Source of the DNA: Acridotheres tristis
Taxonomy: Eukaryota > Chordata > Aves > Passeriformes > Sturnidae
DNA length: 64,000 bases
Direction of reading: 5' to 3'
Assembly (NCBI GenBank): GCA_037013685.1
Contig: CM072885.1
Coordinates: 64,831,785-64,895,784, forward strand
Shown: positions 1 through 10,842 of the stretch, piece by piece
Layout of the letters: each line of letters starts with the position of its first letter
Position numbering within the stretch: position 1 is the stretch's first letter
Notes under the pieces: model-generated
Database searches by the model: none
The model's input: only the letters and a program-made list of their open reading frames with translations
Told to the model about the DNA's origin: nothing
Made by a program: the position numbers and the translations under genes

Positions 1-337
1 AAATCATTGTCACCATACAAGTTCAGGGACTACTTAATAAAGGAGCACTTGTGAGAGCTAAGTGAAACTTAGGCTTTTCACTCGTGTTTTGATTTATAAA
101 TGTGGAAGTCATACCACAGTCTGAAAACCAGACAGGTCTTCCAAATGTTAATGATTGTTTGGGTTGTATGAGTTGTATCAGACCGTGGCCAGAATTTGTG
201 GGCTGAGATAGAGAACCCTTGCATTATTATGCTAATCAAGGGGATGGAGGTGGGAAAAGTGATTAGGGATGGGCTTCAGGATCTTCTTTGGCCATTCTTC
301 CTCATAAAAGACTGTGCCATTCTCTAATGCCCTGTGC

Positions 338-534
338 AAACAGATTTTACAGTGAGAGTAGGGGTGCCCTGGCACAGGCTGCCCAGAGCAGCTGTGGCTG
401 CCTCATCCCTGGAAGTGTCCAAGGCCAGGGTGGATGTTGGCTTGAGCAACCTGGGATAGTGGAAGGTGTCCCTTCCACTGGTTGAAACTTTGATCTTTAA
501 AATCCCTTCTATCCCAAACCATTGTGTGATTCTA
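338..534 (+). repeat. CR1 LINE 3' end
   Basis: The stretch has the typical CR1 3' terminal order: GGCACAGGCTGCCCAGAG, then CATCCCTGGAAGTGTCCAAGG, then AGCAACCTGGGATAGTGGAAGG, then a diverged CCCAAACCATTGTGTGATTCT tail. It is a 5'-truncated, decayed copy. It lies upstream of the first recognised IRAG2 exon and is probably intronic. Confidence 0.85.
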
Positions 535-2134
535 TTTTATTAAGAAATCTAGAATGTGTTGTTTCTCTTTTATTGGGATTTTTTTTCCCTTTATGTGGAG
601 TCCATGGGAGTGTACAATCCTAGTAGCCAGCTTAGGGTTTTGAAAAACTGAATTGAGGATTTTCCTTCTATTGCAAACAGAAACCACTGACCATGTGCCC
701 AACTGGGCAGGTACAGGTCATGTACCATAATGTATTGTTTCAGTCCTAGGTGATAAAAGGGCTCTTCTTTACTTGGGTGCTGTGTGTTAGGTTTAAAAGC
801 TCTTTAGCTTTCTTTTCTTTCCAACATGATGTTATTCTCCCTTTCCAATACTCCTGCAGACCCAATGGCCTGAACAAGGCAAATGCATTGCTGCACTTCC
901 TCAAGCTTAGGAGAGAATTCAAATAACAGTAATAAAAATAGCCTGAATTTGCATTAGAAGAAGCATCCACCCGGCTGGGGCAGGGCTGTGCAGGAGCAGC
1001 CCAGCTCCAACAGGGCAGGAAGGAGGGAAAAAGCACTTCTTGATGCTGGGAGCAGTTGGTCATTCTGAGGAGTGACCAGGGCTCTTGGATACCTCCTGTT
1101 GTCATTTGCTGGGTTTCCTGTGTCCTCTGAGGGCATTTGAGTGGGCAGGAAAGATATCAGAACACAGGCAATCGCTTGCTGGTGTGGTTTTTCTGTTTCT
1201 CCACACACTTCAACAGTGCTCTTGTGTGCTTGCTGTGCAGGGAGCTGTCTGGCCTTATTCCTCCTCTTCTTGGAGAGAGGAGTGGGTTTGGGCTGGCTTT
1301 GTTTTCTACTCAGCACTTTTCTTCAACACTGGGTGTAACTCAGCACAAGTCATTACCAACTTAAACCTTTAAACCTCATCACTTCCCCCCTGTATTTTCA
1401 TCCATAAAGAGAGACCAACCTAACAACTGAATGATCCAGCTGAAGCTTTCCAGGGTGAAATGCAGAAGAGGGATGTTGTACATAGAGCACCTCCCTCGAA
1501 ATCAAAAGCCTCAAGAGGATGTTGGTTTTGCCTGTGATGTGATAAGACTTGGGTCCAAAACCACACTGTGGCAGCTAGAGGAACATCAGCAAAACTGCCA
1601 GCTTTTAATGGTTCCTCTGCTGTTTGCACACCAGGGAGGCTTGAGGCCTCTCAAGGGGCTGGTTAATTATTATATATAATATTGTAAAACTGGATACCTT
1701 CAAAGGCAGTCACTAAGATGTACATCACAGCACACATTTTCTGTGTTCTGAACCACCTAATTGTTCATGCTGTAGCTATTAACACTTAGTTACCAATGAG
1801 TCTGATACCTACAGCCAAGTGAAGCTCTGTGCACCTCCTTTGTAGGTTTTGAGCTCTAGACCTTGAAAATGGATCTCTCCTGATGCACAGAGTTCAGCTG
1901 GAACAGTGGTGGTGCAGTAACATGTTTGTTGGTCATTGAACATGTGGGATAGGAGCAAACCACGGAGTCAGGAACCAAAATATATCTCTAAGTATGACAT
2001 TCCTGAGATGGCTTTAGTCTAGTGGGTGAAAGTGTGCACTTACCAGCTAGTTTTTCACTGCTGGAATCGTTTTGACACTCAAGTTTTATACTGGCAGTTA
2101 CCACTCTGATACTCACACTTTTCTCTCTCTAAAG
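535..2134. other. Non-coding stretch upstream of the first recognised IRAG2 exon
   Basis: No exon with a recognisable protein match was found. The open frames near 1.0-1.65 kb occur on both strands and resemble no known family. Most likely it is an IRAG2 intron, because the exon at 2135 begins with a splice acceptor and cannot be the first coding exon. Confidence 0.5.
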
Positions 2135-5100
2135 GTTGACTGTGGGGAGCCAACACCAGCAGCCACTCTGATCCCATCCAGGTCAGGTCTTGTGCAAGGT
2201 TTAAAATCCTTTATCAAGAATCTGTATCTTGTGGATGAGTATCTGAAAGGGTTTTGTTTTGGCAGTGATCACTTAACATCAGCCCCAGAAGCTCTTGCAT
2301 CCTCAGTGGAAAGCACAGCACCGGTACCAGGTGAGTCTTTAATTTGGGGCACTGGAAGTCCTGGATGTGCCCAGGTCTGTGTGTTTACTGAACAATAGGA
2401 GATGTGTTTACTGATGTTGCAGGCTGCCCTGTTATGGAGGAGGGATCATCCAAGGGCTTTCCTGAGAGAGGGGAAGATGTGCCAACTTCTGTGGCAGCAG
2501 AGACAAACAGCGATAAGGACGCAGCTGCTCCCGTGTCAGGTACAGTGGCTGCTCCCCCAGTGAGGAAATGGTTTGCTTCCAGCACATCTTTGAAGTGAGG
2601 AAGTTGAGTAAGAGCAACAACATGAGACTGTTTATTCTTGCAAATATTTTCACCTGCCAGTGCTCTCAAGCCTCCCTGAAGCCAAGTAGGAATAAAGTTT
2701 TGTACCCACCTTGCCACAGCACTGAGGGCAGGGAGCATGAAACGACCCAGTGAGATCTTCGGGCTTGCTCAGCTGGTAAAATATTGCGTGGGTACAAAAT
2801 CCCAGACAACTTTGACAAGAGAACATGTTTTTATGGGTTCAAACAGTTATTTAGTAGAACAGTGCCACTAAACACTTTCCTCTCTTTCGAGGCTGTTGCA
2901 CAAGAAACTGGGATAAGTCGAGAGGAGAAATGAGGGTAGAGGCATTTTTGTATTGCTTTGTCTTTGCTAGAGCAATAAACACTCACCAGATTCTTACCAG
3001 ATCTGATGGCTTTCTTCCACTGAAGAACTATAAAACCAAAACTGGAGCGTGTGTACACACAGTATTTAAGCTGGTTTTGTAAAGCTGATCTGAATAAGCA
3101 GCACAGAACACCTGTGCATACTTGTTTGTAATTTTTTTTTTAATCTTTACCTCTATATAAGACTACAGTTTCTTGCTTGGTTTTGTTTCTTTCCTCAGTA
3201 CTATCTTCCTGAAATTTAATTCTATTCTTTCATTCAAAAGCGTTTTCTTTCTGCGAATTTCTCTCTACTGTTAATTTTCATACCTGGTCCAGGTGCCTTT
3301 GGCTAAGAGAAAGCAGATATGCAGAACAAATTTTAAAAAGTCCCAACAGCTTTTAACTCTGAGAATCCAGCTGCCTGTTGCAGATCTCTGAAAATAAAGT
3401 GTTCCTAACACTAGAACTGATGAATCTCTCCGTGCAGGCTTCACACCTGAAGCTGGAGTTTATCTGGGTTTTTTGTTTTCTTTTTTGTTTTCCCCCTGTG
3501 CCATTTCTTTGGCTCACAGCTGTGTGACTGCATAAACAGAGGAGATAAGAAAATATTCTAGACATTCTAAAAGGTATAAATATTGTTTAAAAGCTGCCTC
3601 TTTAAACAGCAAACATAACAACAAAAAACCTCCATGCTGGTAGCAAATAATAAAATTTATTTATCCAAGGGAATATTACTGTAACCCTTGCATCTTCAGC
3701 TACAGGAAGTACATTATATTCTCAGCTGTAGGCATATAACACTTCTAATGGGGATTTTTTCCAATCATAGTTATCATCACACTTCTTCCTATGTGTCTTT
3801 GTAGTGTCTTTTGCTGCCTCCTCTTTTTCTCAGCTGTCTTTCATGGCATTTGGTGTGGTTTTTTAGCCTGGTTAGCCCGTGGCTAAAATGTTGGGTGTTA
3901 GCAGCTCAGTGTGTTTTATTCATTGTTATGTTTGCTTTTGGGAATGTTTCTCCACAGGACCAAGTCAGACCAAGAATGAATCCTGCCTGGTGATGGAAGA
4001 ACACAAGCCTGTGTTTCAGAATGTTTTGAAGCAAGACCTGGTAAGAGTGCTGGTGGCAGGGAAAAGCCCAGCTGGGTTGGCTGAGCAGTGACAAAGGAGG
4101 GGACAGACCCCTCCAGGGGTGGTGTGGCTGCTCCCCTGCTGTAACTGCTCTGCTGTGCCCTTAGGAGGTGGAGCAGGAAAAGAAAAATAATAAAGAGCAG
4201 AGTGAGGAAGCACCAGCTGTGGTTCCCAGCAGGAAAGGTAAGGGGGTTTTGCTGAGCACCTTCATATTGCTGGAGCACAAGCTGAGTCCAGAGCTGTGTA
4301 GAAGCTGCCTGTCCCACACCAAATATGATCAGAGGCTTTTGTTTTAGGGCTTGGTACCTGCAGTTGGAGATCAAAATGAAGAGAAAAGAACAGTGGTGTA
4401 ATGCAAAATCTGCAGATACTGATCTAATGAGCTCCACATTCTCCTAGACAGGGGAAAATCCTTAGCTGCCAAGGAGTTGGGATGTTTGAAACAGTTCTGG
4501 CGCTCCTGCTCTCCCCGAAGATTTGTAGAAAAGCATCTCTGTGCTATCCATGATGTAGAGGAGCAGGATGTTGTTTCTCCTTAGACATCTCCACTTTTTA
4601 AATCACCTGCTCTTTTGCCTTTGGAGATGGCTAAAAACTAGTGAAGTAATAAATCACATAACATCCTGGAGCCAAAACCTGCACTTAACCATTTCTGTGT
4701 TAATAAGATGCCAGCTGAAGTCCCTTGGGCATCTGACTTTTGGGGCTTTGTACATTTGGCAGTGCTGTTCTGCCTCTCAATGAATAGAACCTGAGGCCCA
4801 CGAGTTTTTTACAGTGGCAAGAGCTTAACACTGGAAATCCCAAGCACGGGCTTCTGTGGAAGCTTAAAAGACTCACAGGTTGGTTTGGGGAGGCTGTTTT
4901 TTCACTTTGGTCTGAAAACAGTTTGCTTTGGTCTCTTCTCAGGGAGTTCACCCACTGCAGGTGGCATTAAAGGAGATAAAACCAAGCAAAATGAGCCGTA
5001 AGTGTTTTAAGTGCTCACCTGCAGGTATGAATTTAAAGCCACAGTCTGTTTCATGGTTCTTTTTTTCTTCTCCTACAGTGAGTCCCCAAATGAGAAGGAA

Positions 5101-8100
5101 GTGGAGGTAAGTCTCAGTTGCTTGTATCCTGAAGTATTTCAGATAACAGGTCTTGTAGATAAACTCTTAATATCTCGTCCTATATAAAAGAATGATACAG
5201 CTTAAACTGGATGTATTTCTGTAGGTTAACTTCTGAAATCTTTCCAAGCCTAATGGAAATTTTTGCAGGAGATGGGATGGAGAAAGGTGGAAATCTGTAA
5301 AACTGAACAAAGACTTGTCACTACTGTGACGTTTGTTTGCAAGCTTGAAGGAGCATAGCTGTGACCTCCTCCCAGGCGGAATGTGCTGATTTAAGACGGT
5401 TTTGTCAGAAGGCACAGATGGCACAGGGTGTTGCCAGGATGTCACCTCTTGTGGCTGCAGAACATTCCACCCATCACTACAGATGGAAGCAGGGTAGACC
5501 TGCTTTAAGGAAATGGGTCATGTTCACTTATTCTTCTGTATCTCTCCTAAATTTCTGTCACAAGGTATAGTCCCAAATGTCATATCAGTGTCCAAGTCTA
5601 CTTAAATTTCTGCATCACTTGGATTCCTCTGAAATCTTTCTTCTCCCACAACAGGCTGAATTTCTGAGGCTATCTTTAGGTTTTAAGTGTGACTTGTTTA
5701 CCTTGGACAAAAGAGTGAAACTTGAAGAGAGGTCCCGAGACCTGGCTGAAGAAAACTTGAAAAAGGAGATCACAAATGCTGTGAAGATGTTAGAGGTTGG
5801 TATTGGCCAGGGCTGGTAGGGTGGATGGGATAAGTAGATGTGAGTGTCTCAAAACAGCTCTTTAAAGGGAAGGTGTGCATGGGATACATTATGAGCAAAT
5901 ATGAATGAACTTCTGGAGCAATGCAGTTGAAATAAGAGAAGTTATGATCCAAGTGCATTGTGTGTTCAGGCAGGGGGGTATTTTTCTGTTGCACAAACAT
6001 CTGACCCCTGCTTCAGCTGATTTTATTCTGCAGACTCTGCCCATTAGAGCTCTCTATCCAAGTTACACTGATTGAAGATGCTGATGTGGGCCTGAACCAC
6101 AGCTCCTCAGTGTGACCAGCTCAATCCTTCATTCTCTGTTAATAATTCACACCAGTTTTCTTACCAATGTGTGCTCTTAGGCACTAGTTCCTTTGTGTGA
6201 AGAAGATAACCAAGCACAGGAGATCATTAAGAAGCTGCAGAAAAGCCTGCAGTTCCTCAGCCAATATGCAGCTCGAGTTGCCAGCAGAGCAGAGATGTTG
6301 GGAGCTATTAATCAGGTAACACTTTCCATCTAAAAGTAGTTTGTACAGAGCTGAAATCCTCTAACTGCAAAGGGATAGGCATATCTGCTTGCTGGGCTTC
6401 TGGTTCCAGGATTGGGTTTGGGAGTCTGGTGTGTGTGGTGTGTAGACTGGTCAGGACAGCTTAGTTCTGGCCTTCTCTGTGTTCTTATAAGGAATTCCAG
6501 GCCTTCAGAGCAGGTATGCTGCACTAGAATTGTGCAAAAACACGCAGCAGAAATAAGATTCTGGTTGAAAAAATTACTTTGCAGCAGTGAGATGTGCAAA
6601 ATACCAAGCAGGGTAGTAACAATGGCCTTGATGCTGCCAAGATGGTTCCGTGCCTTATGGAAAGGGCAGCTAATCAGCTAAATCTATAGAAAATTGAAAA
6701 GCCCTGCTCAAATGTTAGGTGTAGCTGTGTATAATACAACAGCAGCATGAAAATATGACTTGGCAATACCAGCAAATGTATGGTGGCAGCTGAGACTACA
6801 GCTCAGAGGAGAGGATGATGATGATTTGTAAGGGCTTGGAAAACTGAAGACTGATTAATTTATTTTACAAGAGTGATCCTCAGAGAAATGAAACCTGCGC
6901 AGCATGTGCCAGGACAGGGGTTGTAGAGAAGCTTTGAAAGGGAGGATAGAAGTGAGATTCCAGAGGAGAGAAGATGCTTGAGGGGGAAATCTCCAACCAT
7001 GAGGCAACTACTGAGAGCTGCTGCTTTCCCTGCTGCCCCAGGAGAGCCGGGTGAGCAAGGCTGTGGAGGTGATGATCCAGCATGTGGAGAACCTGAAGCG
7101 CATGTATGCCAAAGAGCATGCCGAGCTCGAGGAGCTCAAGCAGGTCCTGCTCCAGAACGAGAGGTCCTTCAGCTCCCTTGGAGACAGAGGTAACCAGGAA
7201 AAGCCTCTTGCCCCTTGATAGCACCTGCCAGACAGACCCTTATAGCTGCAGAATAGTCATATAATCCCTCCATGCCATGGGTGATAGAATTATAGTTGTT
7301 TTATCTCCTCTTCTAAAAATGGGATTATATTGGGAAAATATATATATCCCATATATTATTATGGGAATAGCGATTTATTAACACTGTTAAAAGCATCTCT
7401 CTGAAATTAAATTTGTACATAAACTATCATGGATCTCAGGGTGTGTGTGTGGGACCATTGCAAATACACAGGAACGTGTTCTGGCTTGCCATGTGTTGGT
7501 GATAATCTTATTCCTTGTGAGCAGTAAATTTGGGTGCTTGTTCACAGTAGCTATTTCTAGGTAGCCGAGTTTTGGCTGCTCCCTACAGATGCACCCTGCC
7601 CCATTCTACATAGGAATTACAAACACCTAAAGTGCAGGGAGCCTCTATTTCCCCTTCTAAGCAGCCACGTTTGCAGCCAATGCTGTTCACCTGTGGCTTT
7701 GCCAAAGAAGCGTTCAATTCTTGTGAAAAATAGGATGTCTTTTTTAAAGATCAAAAGAGAGGTCTTGCACACCATAAAATCCTTGCAGGAGCCTTTTGAA
7801 TTACAGTCCTGACTGTGAAAGGCAGTCCTGTAACAGAATACTGCCTCAATAATAGAAAATAGTTGATAATAATGACAGAAGGTGATGCTTGCAGAGGATG
7901 GGTAATGTGTGAATATTTAATGAAATATGAAGCTTCTTCCTGAGATCTCATTTCTGCTTTCTGGGAGTGCATTGCTTAAACTTCAGAAAGTCAGACTTTA
8001 GGCTGCAAATTAAACTCCCTGCATTCCTGTAAGCAGCAAACTCCTCCTGTAAAGCTGTGATGTTTGATCTCTTCACAGATGAATCTATGAATAAGAAGCT

Positions 8101-10387
8101 CCCAAGTCCTTTTAACTTCAAGGTAATGGTCCTTACATAAAATTGCAAAATTTTAAGTCCGTGTGTGTTTTTCTTTGCTTTATGTGCTGGTGCTCTACTG
8201 CATGCTTGCTTGACTTTGTACTTTTCTGTCACAAATATGGGCTGGTCTCATCAAACATGAGGATCTACTTTTCAGGCACCCCACCAACCTTCCAAGTGGT
8301 TCCCCTTAGAAGATGAAGGTGAAATGGTTGGGCTCTCACTCACTGGTTAAGAAATATTGTTCCTGTTTGGCTCTCTTGGAGTTAGAGGAGGGTTTAGCAC
8401 AAAAATATGAGATGGGGAGCAGTTCAAACTGAGTGTAGGAATTCCTGTGAGTGAAGTTAGGGGAACTTAGTTACATTCAGCTTTAGTATGTTGCTGGAAG
8501 CTGTGCAGCCAGCCTCACTCAGGTGGGCAGAAAGCACTTACTGTAGAAAGGTGCTGCTTTAAAGATCTGACTTGATCTGTACTTGAGATTAGATTCTTTG
8601 TGTGTCACTTCAAGCTAAGTGCCAACTTTTTTTAATATAGTTTGCATAAACAGATGGTATTTTGTGTGCTCAGTGAGTAACCCAGTTGTGCCTCTTATTT
8701 GTCTAGCCCTCGGCAGCCCTGCGGAGAGTGAGCATTGCCACAGTGCCCAGGAGTGCTGGGAATGCAGGGATTGGGGTGCCATTGGTAAGTAGGGGCTGCT
8801 GGAGGGAGGCTGAGGTGCTTCACCTCCCCAGAGCTGGCTGGGATGAAGCATCACAATGCCAGTGCAGTAAATATTGGCAAATTTCTCCTCCAGGCCCAGT
8901 TCCACGAACCTGATGGGGATGAACGGAGTGACAGATTCAGCAGGAGATCAAGCAGTTGGTAAAAATCACCCAGGCTTGTCTTTGAATGGGGGAAATATTT
9001 TCTGACTCTCTGCTTGTAGTAAGCAGTTTATGGAGCATCTTGGGGTAGAATAATGTTTAAGCTACACCTTTTGCATTAGTTTTATGAGCTATAATAGGTA
9101 AATGAGACTTTTGAGCTCACCTTTTTTATTTATTGAGCATTGAGAGCTTTAAAAAAACTCCAACCTCTCAACTTTCTTGCTTTAGAGAGAAAATGTGAAA
9201 TCTAAGTATCCACAGTGGATGGATCTGCAGTTTTGTTTGGTTTCATTTGGGGTTTTTTTTAAATTATTCTGATTTCAAGCAAAAAAATTCTAAGTTTAAA
9301 TTTGTAGGTTATTTTTCTGAGGTCAACCAAAAGAGTAGGCTGCTGCTAAATTTCTGATTTTTCTTCTCTCTGTCTGCTGGGGAAAATGAGACAAATTTGT
9401 TTGACACATGGCAGGGGCAGGCTAGGGGTGAAGCAGAATGAGAAGCGTCCTTCACTGCAGAGGTTCCTCAGCACCTATTCCTGGGCAGAGTATGAAGAGG
9501 AGCATTTTGAAACCAAGTAAGTTCAGCAGCAGCCTCCTCCCAGGTGTGCTGGTTTGCTTTTTAATGAGCTTTTAATTCATCACCTGGCCAGGACTATAAA
9601 GCCAAGCTGTTGTGAATTTGGCAAAGCTTTGGAACTGTTGATTCTTGTTTACAGAAATGAGCAGTTGGAGTCACCTGCTGAAGTACAGGAACAACCAACA
9701 AGGAAGGAAAGTGTCTCTGAAAAAGGAAAATGCACATCCAAATGGACCCTGGAGTCAATGTAAGTTTCTTTCACAAGTTAAAGCCATGTTTGGGATGTTG
9801 ACATGGGAAGAGGGTTCAAACAAAAGGCCAGGACTTTCAATGCTTTCTACGAGCAAGATTTCTTGCTGCTCTTGCAGGGCAGCTTTTGTGAATGCTCTTC
9901 AGACCAGTGTGAGGTACAGGGAGCATGGGTGGACTGGTGAGCTGGGTCAGCTTATCAAGAATTTGCTTCCTTGGCTGTGTTTTAGACTCAGAAGTTCCCC
10001 TGCACAACTCCCAAAATAGTAACAACCTGTCACTTTTGATGTTTGTGGGCTCTGGTTTCCTTTTTGGCTTTTTGGGGTGGGGTGGAGAGATTTGCACATT
10101 TTGAAGGAACACTGAAGGCTCTGTGCTTTCCTGTCCTGCCCAGGTACAATTTGATGTCAGCGTGGGCATCCCACTTCAAGGCTTCCTTCTGCAACGCTAA
10201 CAAAACCCTCTGGGTGTCCGTGTCCATCCTGGTGCTGCTGGCTGCTCTCACGAGCTTCCTGACGGGGCTGTCCCTGCAGAGGCCAGCAGATGCAGCCCCT
10301 GTGGGCACTGGGGACTCCTGGACATCACTGCAGCAGCTGCTGTGGCCCTACACAGGACTGCAACACCACGGCCCTCCCCCGGTATAA
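2135..10387 (+). CDS. IRAG2: IRAG2 (LRMP/Jaw1), 3' coding exons, N-terminus outside the window or unrecognised
   Basis: ER/outer nuclear membrane protein that binds inositol trisphosphate receptors and acts as a KASH-type protein. Exons seen, with GT/AG borders and phases that join: 2135-2330, 2423-2539, 3958-4040, 4165-4237, 4943-4997, 5079-5106, 5655-5795, 6181-6315, 7042-7189, 8079-8122, 8707-8784, 8894-8958, 9415-9516, 9655-9759 and 10144-10387 (stop TAA). The joined product has an acidic, poorly conserved N-terminal part (first six exons). It then has a conserved coiled coil containing [18 protein letters not shown] and [20 protein letters not shown], a Ser/Arg-rich segment with RFSRRSSSW, a hydrophobic anchor ([20 protein letters not shown]) and a short lumenal tail ending GPPPV. 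From memory, the human protein matches strongly from the coiled coil to the stop. The paralogue IRAG1 is less likely because the tail and coiled coil fit IRAG2. The first one or two listed exons are assigned by phase and splice sites only. No frameshift or stop was seen. Confidence 0.93.
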
Positions 10388-10791
10388 CCCCGGCCCCGCC
10401 GCCCGAGCGCCACTGCCACGGCTGCAGGACAGGACCTGGAGCTGCCACTTAGTGCAGGTTACACGCTGGATTTGTTCTGCTGGGTTGAAGGAATTTTTTT
10501 GGGGGAAGAGATCAATTTTTCTTTTTTTTAAAGCATGACTTGAAATGGAAAAAAAGTATCTTTTTCCCATTCTGACAAAAGTCATCTTTAAAAGCAGCTA
10601 AAAGGGTCTCAGTTCTATTGAGGTTTACAATAGAACAGGAATTTTGAACATAGCTAACAATAAACATGTCTAGGTGGTCTAGCCACAAGAGAATAAAAAA
10701 TTTATTTTGCTTGAACAAAGATAAAATGTTTTCATTTTAGATCCTGTTTCAATGATTTGAATAGAAAAGGATTTAAGACTTGAAATGTAAC

Positions 10792-10797
10792 TTTATT
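10792..10797 (-). promoter_or_regulatory. Probable poly(A) signal of the DNAI7 remnant
   Basis: The + strand reads TTTATT, that is AATAAA on the - strand, about 45 bases after the DNAI7 terminal stop at 10843. Together with the + strand signal at 10811 it makes the two converging transcripts overlap at their 3' ends. Confidence 0.45.
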
Positions 10798-10810
10798 GAA
10801 AGCTTTTGAT

Positions 10811-10816
10811 AATAAA
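10811..10816 (+). promoter_or_regulatory. Probable poly(A) signal of IRAG2
   Basis: An AATAAA hexamer lies about 420 bases after the IRAG2 stop, in AT-rich DNA. A further AATAAA-like hexamer occurs near 10,690. Use of this site would carry the IRAG2 transcript to within about 30 bases of the DNAI7 stop codon on the other strand. Confidence 0.5.
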
Positions 10817-10842
10817 GTTTTAAAGGAAAGCATCTAAAGTAT

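Noticed and set aside
7320..7370. Dense ATATAT/ATTATT stretch in an IRAG2 intron as an origin or regulatory site
   Set aside because: Simple AT-rich intron sequence; nothing further supports a function.
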